A DNA stretch of 64,000 nt from Rhabditophanes sp. KR3021 (GCA_963281155.1 CAUJLY010000003.1:6448001-6512000); one strand, 5' to 3'. Positions 16,521-28,796 are shown, counted from the stretch's first letter. Translations and numbers: made by a program. Notes: generated from the letters alone by a model not told the origin.

Positions 16521-17576
16521 TCAAAGATGTTGCCCCGGAATAGTTAATTGTTGTCCAGGCTGATAACTATTAGGCAACCCCTGTAAACCTTTATGTGCAC
16601 GTGCCGTCAGAGCCATATCTTCTTCCTTCATGAGGACGAGAGAAGCTCCGTAAAGAACAGGTGAAATTATGCATTGAAAGTAACATAAAAACGAAGCCAT
16701 TAATGGAATCCAGGGAGATTCAATAAATTTGTTTGTTCCTATGAATGAGATGGCAAAGATTGGTCCTTGATATAATGGACTATAACATTAATTGAATTAG
16801 CTTTAAATAAATAAAACTTACTTAGCCAAAAAGGCGTAAACCAAAAAACGAGATTTATAAAGTCCAATAGATTGAAAAACTATCGGTGAATGATACAATA
16901 TCCCCAACACTCTTATATAAGCATAAGAAGCCAATGAAGCAGGTATAACTAGTCCCAAAATCAACATATAAGTCAAGAATTTATAAGCTGAATCTGATTG
17001 TCCCCAAATGCATTGCCTCAAATTAGGATCATACCTAACTATATTCGAATTAGTTATGCATGGAAGGGACAAAGAAATAGCAATTGCCCATGAAAGACCA
17101 CACAATACATTAGGACTTGCTCCGAATAACTGCTCATAATGGATTCGGGCAAATGTTAGAAGATGTACACCTGATATGCATAAAACCATCAGTTGTACAA
17201 CTGTCCAGACAGTGCAACAAAATAAAGATTGTAATCTGCAATAGAAGCTGCCTAATTCAAATAAATTCTGGCCGTAATAAGTTGAAAACAAAAAGATGGG
17301 CATCAATAAAACAATGCAAATTAAATTAGTTAAGCATAAATGGGCGATAAAGTGTGATGAAATAAAATTTTGATACAATTTATGAGCGATTATGTATACC
17401 ACTAAAGCTACATTCAAAATTACCGCGACAATTGCTGAAATGCCTAAAAAAATGGCTTCGAGTTTAGCCGGACCCGGAGATCCTAATTGACCATTGTAGT
17501 ATTTTTCTATTAAGATGTATTGAGATTCATTGTGAAAGAGGGAGGTTTCGATTTCTTCGGATATCGCGGGTGTCAT
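16521..17576 (-). CDS. Orphan class A (rhodopsin-like) GPCR
   Basis: Two exons, 17576-16822 and 16779-16521, joined across a 42-nt intron; 337 aa. Seven hydrophobic segments are visible. TM1 has ILNVALVVY (N1.50). TM2 has LCLTNLICIVLLMP, with Asn where most receptors have Asp2.50. TM3 starts FYC and ends FARIHY in place of DRY. TM4 has Trp in GLSWAIAIS. ECL2 has a Cys in LRQCIWG that can bridge to TM3. TM5 has GLVIPASLASY. TM7 ends CIISPVLYG, a variant NPxxY. The third intracellular loop is very short and the tail is about 40 residues. An N-glycosylation site (HNES) precedes TM1. The layout recalls small insect orphan receptors such as the Tre1/moody group, but I cannot assign a ligand. Confidence 0.85.
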
Positions 17577-20267
17577 TTTATTAATTTATGTTTAATTTGG
17601 TTGGGTTTATGTATTTGAATATATTTGCCTTTTTTGTACAACAAAATATAATAAAATTAGTTGTACATATGTTTGTTAAGTGTAAAAAAGATTTGTGATT
17701 TTAAATTGCCTAAAATTATTTACATTAAAATATGTACATTTATTTATTGACAAAAAAGGATGTATCAATTTTTAATTAAATATAAGTAAAATGATATTTG
17801 TATTATATACATAGTGAAATGTTATTATGCTGATAAGTATTAGATTAGCATTAACCCATTCCTCAAGGAAGTAATTAAGTGGAGTGAGGCAAGAAAAAAT
17901 GCATCAAGTAATAAATTTGTTTGCTTTTTTTATTTTTCCTTATTATTAATAATGTTTTGTGGTAAAATTGGATGAGGCCACAACTGTTAGCTTTTTTTGA
18001 TTAAAGGGGATAAAGAAGATAGGTTGGGTAATACTAATAATTTATGGCTATAGGCATGGTGTAATATGAAATATAAATTTGATGGCAAAGACTTTTTTCC
18101 TTACTCAAAGGTCCCCAAATGTGATAGTTTTGGGGTTGATGGTGTATGTTTGTTGTGTCTCGGTATGAGAAGGCGCAAAAAATGTATGTGTGGTGTGGCA
18201 TATGAAGAATATAAATATATTTCTATACATTTATCTTTTTCTACACGCAAACAAGGATTTGTCCTTATTATTGGTACTGATGATGACCACAGAGAGTCTC
18301 TCCGTCTTCTTTATGTTGTGAGCTAGTAGGAGAGGATGAATTGTATACCAATGGGCCTGTTTGAAGGTGCAATTTAAATCTGTAGTCAAATGCCACCAAA
18401 AGGCTGCTTTCTCTCTAGCACTCTCTAGACATTATTCATAGAGGATAAAAAATTGAAGTCTACATACATATAATAACCCCTTTGTCTATATTGAAAAGGG
18501 GTTTTATGTCGATTATTGAAAAAGAAAATAAACATTAACTTTACAAATCTAAATAATTTTAATATTGAAAATGTACACATAATGAATTGAAATAAAAATA
18601 TAAGCAAAGAAAGTAAAAGTTGAGACATGTACATCACAATTCTCATAAAATTGTTTTGTCAATTGACATGTCGCCTAGAACAAGACAAAAAAGTGGCACA
18701 CAATTTGTAATGATAGTTGTGGTGTGGTGTAAGAGTCAATATTAAATCTAAATGATATTTCTTACATAATATTAGTGCCATGAAATAAACGCAGCAAAAT
18801 ATATTTTTATATTAATAATATCTTGTCAACTTTTAAAAACATTAAATCTCTTATAAAAATAGATATATAAAATTACTTTGGAAATGAATATTTAGCTAAA
18901 GGAGTATTTTTATTATCATTAGATATTATTATTATTCAATAGTGTAGATATAAATTTCTATAGTATGGATTTATATCTTTTTAGTAAAAATAGATGAGAT
19001 AATATAAAGTTTAAATTGTAGAAAAAAAGAAGTTCCGGTAAAAAGTGTTTTGAAATTTTGCCTTGCCAAAGATTGGTACTTCATCGATTGTTGTTTATAA
19101 AAAAATAAATACATTTAACAATGAGACATAACTTAAAAAGAAAATATGTAAATGTGTTCATTATCAGCTAAAAAATGCCTATTTGAGGAGCTATTATTAT
19201 TAGGGTGAAAAAATATTATATTGTAAAACCACTTCGAACCAAATAAATAATAGATGAATATAATGTATGCTTTGCGGAAAGAATTATTGTATCATTTCGA
19301 ATAAATTTTAAAATAAAATGATGGCTTTATTGTTTACAAGTGGTTCTTGTGAAAATACTAAAGACAATTAATTGAGTTGTCATCTTTTGATATTACAAAT
19401 TTATCAAATTATAAGATTATTCTATGAAAATGGTCTAATTTAAAAAAGATGAAGTAGGTACTTTCATGTTAAATGACGTTATTGTGCCATTTATTGTTCG
19501 AAAGTAGATAAATTGTGCGGTGCCATCAAAAATAATTTGTTATTTGAATTGGTGATAAAAAATTGTTCTTTTCTTAAAAACATAATTTTTTCCTATTTAT
19601 CGACAAATAAATTATTTTTTGTTTACCTGAAAATTGTTATGCTTTTGATGAAGAATGAAGTTTCCAATTAGAGTAAATAGCTAATTAACTATGCTTTTAT
19701 GAAGGTTATACGTAGTAATATTTTCATATAAACTTTATAAATGTTTAAATATAATTTTCCTAATTTTGTCTACAAACGCAATAACTTTTTTTAAAAATAG
19801 TATTTTTGTAAAAATGAATCTTTAATGAACTCGAATGTTTTTAGAAACATTTATAAACGAAATATGCCATTTTATAGTTAAAATCTCTTAGTATGTACTT
19901 TATACAATTTTAAAATGGTTAAAATGATGTATAGTTCATATGTGATGCAGAAAGTTTTCAGTACTATTTTTGTTACCAAAAATTTAACGGGATACAACCA
20001 AAGAATGTCACAAAGTTTCTAATTAAATAAAAAGGAATGGTTCCTAAAATCAATTGTAGTATGGTGTTAATAAATGATTTTGTCTGTAACAATATTTGAA
20101 TATGCTTACTATAAATAAAATAGAATATCTTAAACATGGCTGGCTTCAATGATTTGAATGTACCTTAAATATTTGACTCGATATCTACAGTTATAAATTT
20201 GAACTGATAGTTGTAATTTTGAATACTGATGTTATATCAATTGCAAGTTTTCAAGTCATCATAATAG
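17577..20267. other. Intergenic, AT-rich
   Basis: No gene recognised. The left end is the 5' flank of the GPCR. A short perfect inverted repeat (AACCCCTTT with its complement AAAGGGGTT, about 18476-18504) could form a hairpin. The remaining open frames are short and low-complexity. Confidence 0.5.
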
Positions 20268-21429
20268 ATGATAGACATCTATGATTCCGTAGTTCCCTAC
20301 TTTGATTTTTGTCCAAATGGCTGCTCGTTCGAAAACTCTCATTTTAACAAACCGACTGATTTTCCCCAACGCAAAGTCACTAGGAATTTATTTCTAAAAT
20401 ACACGCTGCTTTAATTTAAAATGTGACTCCAACTTCTAAAGCTCAGATTCCCACTAAGCCAGCACCCGCTTTAATCATCCTAGAAAGATACCGTAAAATT
20501 TTCTTCCAATCGCATAGACCAATCATGGTTCTAAATCGGTTCTTCATACTTCTTAGACTAGCCTTGCTCTCCAATCAGATCTTCCAACTGATCAGACTAC
20601 ATTTTCTTTTCAATCAGTTCTTCCAACTGATCCAGCACTTTCAACGATCAAACCTATAGACGAGATTCGTGTTTATAAAAATATACACTTTAATAGCAAA
20701 TAGGAATGTTTCTGCAGTGATTGTATGTTAAATGCGGATTACTTTCTAGCTGTTATCACTTTTTTTCAATTATTACTTCAGATTTATAACGACATAACTT
20801 CTTTAAAATATCCGACTAGGGCACATCTTCTCAACTTGGAATTCATGCTGATTTATAGGTAAAGTCAAACGATTATTTTGTGATGATTTCAAAAACAACA
20901 GTCAAATGATCCATTGTTTATTTTTCAACTTGTTTGCTATTAATCCTCATATTATTGAAGTTGGCTTTAATAAATTGAGAACTTATGAAATGAATTCTTA
21001 TATTGATTTCCCAAATAAATGTCTCAAATTCAAATATGATCAGGAGAAGATCGTTCATATTATTAACAACATCTCTGTTCTTAATGAAGACTCTATATAT
21101 AAAGGTAAGTCAAACCATCAAAATTTGTGTCCATTAATGTTCGCATGAATTGTTCATTCTTGCCACTACTTTTACTTTAGATTATATACGTAGGTGATTA
21201 ATACTCATGAAAGTAAAAGCTTTAAGACAATTACATATAAGCATTTCTCCAAGATTGTATTCAAAATTCGCGCAACTTTAATACTGTGATTCCATTTTTG
21301 TATGGTTGATTATTAGATTTGTAGCATCTCAACTTTTGGAAAATGTCTGACTACTCATCCGATTCATCTTCTAAAGATGAAATGGTTGATCATTTAATGA
21401 TAAATTTAAAGGATGGACAACCTGTCTAA
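20268..21429 (+). pseudogene. Coding-like fragments; fast-evolving or decaying gene
   Basis: Several pieces look coding but do not join into one frame. (1) 20268-20414, 48 codons, with CPNGCSFENSHFNKP, faintly like a small Cys/His zinc-binding motif. (2) A 39-bp tandem repeat at 20533-20649 encoding a 13-residue repeat like QSVLPTDPALST, with one copy interrupted by a stop. (3) Exon 20782-20858 joined across a 43-nt intron to exon 20902-21104, giving about 93 residues (LKYPTRAHLLNLEFMLIY ... INNISVLNEDSIY). (4) 21325-21429, ending MSDYSSDSSSKDEMVDHL and a stop. The 43-nt intron matches the local intron class, so piece 3 may be real. I do not recognise the family. Confidence 0.3.
20533..20649. 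repeat. Degenerate 39-bp tandem repeat
   Basis: Units begin at about 20533, 20572 and 20611. The last two share CAATCAG, TCTTCCAACTGATC; the first is more diverged. The period is 13 codons, and in one frame the repeat reads QS-x-LPTD. It lies within the coding-like region 20268-21429. Confidence 0.7.
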
Positions 21430-22147
21430 TTTATTTTTTATTTTATCTAAAAGTATGTATCATTAAACCTTTTTAAGTTGATGACATATACAATAATTTA
21501 AATTGATACCATAAGCTTATTCATCTAATCATAATTAAAAAGAATACACACTCAACAAAACATAAATTGTCATAAATTCATTAAGTACAAAGAATATCGT
21601 TTGCACTCGTCACCCAAAAAACCCCTTACTTAAAAATAATGCAATACGAATCGAAATCATCAAACAATGACTCATTGTAATGTAAATCATTTTTATTTGC
21701 TTACAAAAATATTACAACTTTGCTGTTTTACTTTAAATAGTGGATTGCATCATAAAAACTCATTATTTTTATGATTACAACTACCAAATTTAATGTCAAT
21801 TTAAGGTTAATTTTGATTAACTTAAATGGTGGATTAAAATCTTGAAAGGAAGTAACATATTCGTGTTTGGGATAAAGTCATATCAGATGATGACTCAATG
21901 TTTGGCGATAAAGTCGATTGATAATAAATTGTTGCGGTAAAGCATATATCATTGACATACCATTACCTTTGTTTTCGAAGAAAATGGCGTTGTCATGCTT
22001 TTCGTTTGGTGTCGTTCGTCTTTTTTGGATGTCTAAATTTGACTGATCGGAAGTTTGTGGTTGCGTCAATCATCTAGTTATTACTTCGTTTTCTACTTAT
22101 TACATTTAACTGATTTGCTTTATTATTGATTTAGATTCAATTCAATT
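21430..22147. other. 5' flank of VPS4
   Basis: AT-rich, nothing recognised. A minus-strand frame at 21878-22069 overlaps the probable VPS4 promoter and 5' UTR and has no family signature. Confidence 0.5.
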
Positions 22148-24392
22148 ATGGCTACAGGTGCTCTACAAAAAGCAATCGAGATCGTGACTCGGGCCACAGT
22201 CGAGGATGACAAGAAAAACTTCAGAGAGGCTTTAAACCTGTATCAAAATGGTATCGAGTATTTTCTTCATGCGATAAAATGTAAGCATATCGAATTCTAC
22301 CATTAATTACTTTTGTTTTAGATGAATGCCAGGGTGAAAGGCAAAAAGAAACCATTAGGCTTAAGGTAAATGATTACTTTAATAGAGCGGAAGCAATTAA
22401 GAAACACCTCCACAACAATGAAAACAAAAAACCTGTAAAAGAAAATAAAGACTCTGAGGGAGATTCGGACAACGACAACGTAGAATCCAAAAAGATGAAC
22501 AGTAAACTTAATGAAGCTATCCTTATCGAGAAACCCAATGTAAAATGGAGTGATATTGCTGGGTTGGATGGAGCTAAAGAAGCTCTGAAGGAGGCCGTTA
22601 TCCTGCCTATTAAGTTTCCCCAACTCTTTACAGGGAAAAGGCAACCGTGGAGAGCGATTCTCTTATTTGGACCGCCCGGAACAGGTAAATCTTACATTGC
22701 CAAGGCTGTAGCTACAGAAGCAGACAACTCAACCTTTTTTTCTGTGTCTTCCTCCGACTTAGTCTCAAAATGGCTTGGAGAATCTGAAAAGCTTGTAAAG
22801 AATTTGTTTGCAATGGCTAGGTAATTATTATTAAATAATCAATTAAAAATACATGAAAAACAAAAACAGCATATTAATACTTCATAATGTACTCTTCATA
22901 TCCACATTCTCAAAAGTCATTGAGAATAAGTTGAGCTACTTGCGAGTTTACTTGGGGATTCATGTCTGCTACAAAATCTAAGGATATTTTTCCTGAGCTG
23001 ACTACAAAGTGCGTTGATAAGAATTACTTTGACGTTTTCTGCAATCATCTTTGATAGATATTCTTTTTGAACAACAACCAACTTCTTTCCTGCAGTAATG
23101 AGTTTGTTGAAAAATTTCTCCCTCTTGTCAAAAACGAACTCCGAATTGAGAAAACGATTAAAGCTACTTCTGTGATTATCATTCTTTTTGGTATTTTCTC
23201 TGATTCACCACCATATTCGATGGCATCTTTTCATCAGCAAAAACAATAGAATTAAAAAGCAAGTAAATACGTCATGATTCGACTCCCTTTTTAGCTTGAA
23301 TGATCCAGTTGTTCCTTGATTTTTGCACCTTTAGCCAACGTTTCATCTGGAGTATCCGTGACTTGAATCAACTTTTTCGGCATGCCAATTTGATCGCCTG
23401 TACCCGTTTCATAAAGTACATGAGTTAGATGTTCTTCTACCAATTCAATTGCTTTGTAACCAAGGATGCTTAGTAAGTCGTCATTAGTTACTTGATGCGT
23501 TTTTAGGCACTGAAATTAATTAGAATGATTCATATGCATTTGATTTGACCATAATATACACGTAAATAGCTTGAGCTAACATTCCAATTTCTAAGTACAG
23601 AGTCTTAAAGAACTGTCGGTAGGCAGTCTCTTTCAATTTAATAGTAAATAAAATATATGTAAACAACTAGCATTCGGCTAAATACGAAATTAATTAACTG
23701 CTGATCTAACATCTTATTCCCTATCCAGAGAAAAGAAACCATCCATCGTATTCATCGATGAGATAGATTCGCTTTGCTCAGCCAGATCAGACAATGAATC
23801 CGAAGCAGCCAGAAGAATCAAGACTGAATTTTTGAAACAAATGGATGGTGTAGGCAGTCACAACGAAGGCGTTTTAGTCCTCGGCGCCACCAATATTCCA
23901 TGGGGTCTTGACTCTGCTATCAGGAGAAGATTCGAAAAAAGAATTTATATTCCTCTTCCAGAAGCCGAAGCTCGGAAACATATGTTCAAACTTAACGTTG
24001 GTACGACTCATAACACAATGACAGAACACGATTATAAAGAACTTGGCGAGAGATCAGAAGGATATTCCGGAGCTGATATCAGTATCCTAGTCCGTGATGC
24101 CCTGATGCAACCAATCAGAAAGTTACAATCAGCTACTCATTTCAAAAAAACAACCGGTTACTCACACAACAACCCAAATGTGCAAGTAAGCGACTTACTC
24201 ACACCTTGCTCTCCAGGAGATTACGGAGCCCAGGAAATGTCCTGGATAGATGTGCCTTCCGAAAAATTAGCTGAACTCCCCCTAACCATGAATGATATGC
24301 GTAGATCCTTATTGTCAACTAAACCTACAGTCAACAAAGACGACCTTGTCAGATTGGATAAATTCAAGGATGATTTCGGTCAAGATGCCTAA
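22148..24392 (+). CDS. VPS4: VPS4, ESCRT-III disassembly AAA-ATPase
   Basis: Three exons: 22148-22280, 22322-22820 and 23729-24392; 431 aa, close to the human length. VPS4 pulls ESCRT-III subunits apart with ATP in multivesicular-body sorting, cytokinesis and membrane repair. An N-terminal MIT domain (residues 1 to about 75, [14 protein letters not shown] helices) is followed by a charged linker. The AAA domain has Walker A GPPGTGKS at 161-168, the pore loop KWLGESE, Walker B IVFIDEID with catalytic Glu222, SRH residues including Arg-Arg-Arg ([15 protein letters not shown]) and a beta-domain insertion. The C-terminal helix ([16 protein letters not shown] ... DFGQDA) is diagnostic of VPS4. Intron 2 is 908 nt and carries coding-like sequence on the opposite strand. 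Confidence 0.96.
23291..23639 (-). pseudogene. Antisense coding-like sequence in VPS4 intron 2
   Basis: On the minus strand, a frame from about 23639 to 23562 ([20 protein letters not shown]) can be spliced across a 52-nt GTGTAT...TTTCAG intron to 23509-23291 ([20 protein letters not shown] ... [17 protein letters not shown] ... stop), about 98 residues in total. Further coding-like pieces continue leftwards to about 22870 ([39 protein letters not shown]) but in shifting frames with stops. No start codon or complete model could be built. The composition looks like a real protein, not chance. Best read as a nested gene remnant or an intact 3' end of a gene I cannot delimit. Family unknown. Confidence 0.35.
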
Positions 24393-24938
24393 ACAAAAAG
24401 ATTCATATTTAAAAAAAGACGTCTGTCCTTTTGAAAAAACTTGACTGTACAAATTAACTTTATTTAACTCATTTTCTATTGTCTAAAACTTTTAAATATT
24501 CGTAAAGTAATTATAAATAGATTTAACAACATTTTTTGTGTTTCTATTTTTAAAAATACTTTGTAACTACACACATAATTTTAAACAATTATAGACTTTA
24601 TTTTTGTAAATAGCGTGTATATATTAACTAAAATCACCTATAACAATTTTTTATAATTGTCGTATGATATTTGGCAATTCGTTTTGATTTAAATTGTCAA
24701 ATAAATGAAGTTTTCCGGCTAAACTATTTGACCAATTTTTTAAATATAATATTTAAAATATGTGTAATTAATTTTGACAATCCATAATTATTGGGAATAT
24801 CACAAAGTACATTCATGAGTCTGAGACTAATCACAATGAAATCAGTACAAATTTTAGACCGAACTAAGATTAAAGTAATCTGATTGTTACAAAAAATGTA
24901 AATATAAACTTTTCATAATTTTATAAATAGGGCTGTAA
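24393..24938. other. 3' flank of VPS4
   Basis: AT-rich 3' UTR and intergenic DNA. No gene recognised. Confidence 0.5.
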
Positions 24939-25439
24939 TTCTTCAAGCGTTTGTCCAAAAATTATTCCTTACACTCATTTGATAGCCCATTTCCTGGCGG
25001 TCATTTTGAATGCAGCCATGTCAAAAAAGTAAATTTTCCACTGTTTGTGACTAAAATCAACATTTCACCCCTTAGGAATGATAATCTATGTTATTTTAAA
25101 CGCATTTCTGGTTCAGTTTTTTACGCTCTACAAGTTGTATGTAGCGATTTATGTAATTTCAAATTCCAAGGGCATAAAGATTGAAAAAGTGATCTTTTTT
25201 CGTTGGTGAAATATCAACATTTTACTCCTTCAAAAAGTAACTTGGAAAAGAAGGAATATTCTACCGATCCGATTAAATGTATGGTTTTAAATGGTAAAGA
25301 TGGGGTTTGTCGTGTTGTTGTTGGTCTTCAAGATCAAACTTTAGCTGTCAATGGGATTAATATTAAACATGGAAGAGTAAATGTTGATGTTACCGCTATT
25401 TTAAGAAACCACCCTCTAAATATAAAACCATTCTGTTAG
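24939..25439 (+). pseudogene. Open frame split by one in-frame TGA
   Basis: A single reading frame runs from just after a TAA (24936-24938) to TAG at 25437-25439 and is broken only by TGA at 25182-25184. The left half has four cysteines (FECSHVKK, LCYFKRIS, VVCSDLCNFKF); the right half reads GKDGVCRVVVGLQDQTLAVN and ends IKPFC. There is no convincing start codon, so a 5' exon may lie upstream, for example after the possible acceptor AAATAG at 24930. I do not recognise the protein. It could be a recent pseudogene, a missed intron, a sequencing error or stop readthrough. Confidence 0.3.
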
Positions 25440-26041
25440 AATAAATTCAGTTAATTTTTTCCTTATAATAAATATTTATTTAGACAACTTTTTGAAATAT
25501 TAAACTGTTTATTTTAAAAATTATATTAAAATTGTTTAGATTAATTCTTTTAAAAGTATCAATTTTGTTTATTAAAAAAATTGGTCATTGATAATGATAC
25601 GTGGATTGAGGGAGTTTAATTAAAAAAGAGGCATCCTTTCCTTCAGTGATGTAAGAACATCTAATTTTTGATATCGAATTTGTAAACCGAATGTACTCAA
25701 CAAAATAAGGATAAACTTAATGTCAAGAAGATTATTTGACATCATATTGCAGTTTTTGTGACTTAACTGCTATTAAATGATGTGGAAAGGAATTGTTTTT
25801 TGAAGAAAGAGACAGACGCTCAAGACATTATTACTTTCCACATACAAGGCTAAAGCCAGTGGCATGTAACATTTTGTTTACTCATTTTCTCTGTCCATAT
25901 CCAATAAAATCGAAACAGCCATATGATTGCAGAAACAAGTAAAGTATATTCTTATCAAGATTTTATTTACTTCAATTCACTACATTTATACATCCCTTTC
26001 TTCTACTCATTTAAAATTTATTTTTTTAGCCTAACCGGAAG
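25440..26041. other. 5' flank of the LDLa gene
   Basis: AT-rich, no gene recognised; the right part should hold the promoter and 5' UTR of the LDLa membrane protein. Confidence 0.5.
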
Positions 26042-26633
26042 ATGGCTTTACTTCATGCTGCTTACAGTGTTAAGCTGATTGGCTTAATATGCATGGCTGT
26101 GTTAATACAAAATGCGTTGGGTCAAGCTTTTTACGACGAGAAGCCTCAGCAGGTACAGAGTAATTTAGATTATGATTCGTGCAGCTCACCTTGGCAATGG
26201 AAATGCGATAATGGCGAGTGTATTGCTTCGTATGATGTTTGTACGGACATTCCTCAATGTTCAGATGAGTCTGATGAAAAGTATTGCGCTGGAATGTAAG
26301 TGTTGATAACTCGTTGTTTACTAATCATTTTCCAGTACTCGTTCAACAACCCCCAAGCCAATCACTACTACACCAAAAGGCCTAACACAATCGCAACCAA
26401 AAACAATAACCAAACAAACGACATCTGCTTCTACCAAATACTGGAATATGCCTCATTTCAAAATGAGTGCCCACGCTGCATATATTGGTTTATCTGCGGC
26501 CGTCCTCATATTTATAGTATACATCTTCGTTTGCAACAAAAAAAGAAGAAGTGTCACTTATTCTTTCAGGAAAGGAGAACCTACCGCCGATGATGATGAA
26601 GACGATCTCCTTATCAATTCAATGTATTCTTAA
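26042..26633 (+). CDS. Small single-pass membrane protein with one LDLa domain
   Basis: Two exons, 26042-26295 and 26336-26633, with a 40-nt intron; 183 aa. In order: a signal peptide (about 1-28, hydrophobic LIGLICMAVLIQNALGQA); one LDL-receptor class A repeat (about 45-82) with six cysteines and the calcium-binding end CSDESDEKYC; a Thr/Pro/Lys-rich stalk likely to carry O-glycans; a transmembrane helix (AAYIGLSAAVLIFIVYIFVC); a basic stop-transfer KKRRR; and an acidic tail DDDEDDLLINSMYS. This is a type I cell-surface protein. The partner is unknown. LDLa repeats bind basic ligands, and small LRAD-type proteins with this layout are known in arthropods, but I cannot claim orthology. Confidence 0.88.
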
Positions 26634-26836
26634 TTCTTTTCTGTAGTCATGAAACTTTGCCCAAATTATAATGATATTTACTAAATGACATGTAATAAAT
26701 CTATTTTTTGACAAAAGGGTGCGTATGAAAAAAATATTTTTGGTTAAGTTCACCAATTAAAGATACACATTAAGGTGAATAAGTAAATATGTGTAAATAA
26801 TTATATAGAGTACTAATTATTTTGGGTTATTAGCTT

Positions 26837-28796
26837 TTAATGGTAAGGAAAAAGTTTCATTCCGCGGAACAACGTTTCGGGCAAGTCGCCGCAAAGTTCT
26901 TCCTCAGTAAGATACTTTATGCCATAGAGCATTGGGATCATAAGCTTAACTTTGGACTTTGCAACCTTTTCGTCATGGGCTCTTTGCCATTCTTTAGCTG
27001 CTACAGATGCACGAGATTGCTTGTTGCCGATTGATCCTTCTATTTCATCATCCGAGAAGTATCCATGAGCTACAATGCCCCCGTCATCTTCTTCCCCAAT
27101 CAAAGATTCCTATGAAAAATGATCATTATAGGTAATAGACAAATTAACCTACAGCGTCAGTTTCCTCATCACTTCTACATTCATCACCTTCACCTTCCTC
27201 CCATTCCTCATCATAATTGAGAGTATTTTCAATTGCAAAAGGACGACGTCCACAAAGTTTGGTTGATGTCTTTCTAAATGTGCCATAATATGGAGGTCTT
27301 TTGTCTCCATAAAAACTAAAGCACTTCAATTTATCTGGTTTCCCTCTAGATCGCATTTTGTATTTAGATTGCTTGCAATCTCCCAAGAAAACAGTTGCCG
27401 ATTGGGATTTCAGAAACGTATCGTATTCATCTCCAGACAATTTGTTTCTTCTTAAAACCGGTGCCATACTCATCCCTTTTTTAAGTTCAAATGCAAAGAC
27501 ATTTCCAATGCCTTCTGATGCATTCCTGACAATGGTTTTGGCCTCTTTCTTTGGGAAGTAATTTTTCATCACTTGCTGTGCGATGATTGTAGTCTTTAAT
27601 TTTTTCTAAAACGAACAACTAATCGAAAGTTCCTTTTTAATCAAATATTAAATAAATATATTTTGAATGTAAATATTTATAAAAAAGATTCAATTCCCCT
27701 CCATACCATCACTCAATCTTTTTTGCTATCATTATTATTATTATGTTACTTTATATAATACTAACAAGACCCCCATCATCATAACCATCATCTGCCCCTT
27801 TCATTATACTTTATATACTAAAAACCACCATGACTAGAAAAACTAAAATTCCTTTCTACTTCTTACTTACAAAAAGTAAAGAAGTTAATCTATTTAAAAA
27901 ATAAAAAGGTGGGTCATATTATTGCAGGTGTGTTTTTAACTACACATATTAACGAGACTTTTCAAAATAAGTAAAATTGTCAAGCAATAACAATTTTTGA
28001 CAAATATTTATACAAAAATATACACATAAACACCCGACATTACTGTTCTTTTAATACATTTGATTTTTTGTTTTTTGCTAGTTTTTAGAACACTTACCAT
28101 TTCCATCGCGTCTTTTTCTTCCTGCTTCTTTAGCCTACATTTATCGGCAATCATTTTGAGTTCTTTTTTGGCGGCAACTTCAGCCTCCTTTTTGGCTTTG
28201 GCAAGAGCTTGAACTGCATCTTTTTCAGCTTTGGCTTTTTCTTCTGCTCTTTTAGCTTTATCTCTAAACAAAAATATATATCATAATTTTAATCTTATCC
28301 AAAAAACACATTTTTAATATTCAAAGTTTATATTAATGATAGGAAAGAATTAAATATTTTGAACCAAGCCACTCTTTTAAGAAAAAAAATCAAACAATAA
28401 ATTTTTACCACCTTTCCGATTGAAACTTACGCCGTATCCTTGTCCGTCGCCAATTTCCGTTCAAGTGCTTTCTTTTGGATAAGTTCTAGCTAAAAATTAA
28501 TGCTTTTGATTACATGACATGTTCGTTAAATTTACCTTTAGCATTCCCGTTGTTATCATTGGCTTGAATAAATGATTAAGATTTTGCTGAGCTTGACACA
28601 AAATTCCTTTTTTGGGGGAAAGAATAACATCTTGCCCACCATCAGGAGACTCATTTTCTCTAAGATCTATGACATCAACCCCATCATCCACGTCAAGTTT
28701 CATTCTTTTAGCTTGATTATACAGCAAACTATCCACTGCGTGAGAATTGAATTCCTCTGAAGGGTAATGTCGTTTCTTGCTTGATTTTTCAGACAT
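26837..28796 (-). CDS. CHAF1A: CAF-1 large subunit (p150), compact form
   Basis: Five exons read leftwards: 28796-28536, 28489-28431, 28263-28098, 27605-27153 and 27109-26837; 403 aa, less than half the human length. CAF-1 deposits H3-H4 on newly copied DNA via PCNA. Residues 40-45 hold VDVIDL, like the SUMO-interacting motif of p150. Residues 70-77 (QQNLNHLF) are PIP-like. A charged Lys/Glu/Arg (KER) helix covers about 88-165. A canonical PIP box QQVMKNYF is at 172-179. The histone-binding acidic region follows: RPPYYGTFRKTS (human HRPAYWGTW), then DEEWEEGEGDE, VAHGYFSDDE and AKEWQRA. The protein stops about 50 residues after this, so the C-terminal winged-helix DNA-binding domain is absent. 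Other in-frame ATGs upstream (to 28997) lack family features; 28796 starts a Lys/Ser-rich N-terminus. Confidence 0.85.
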
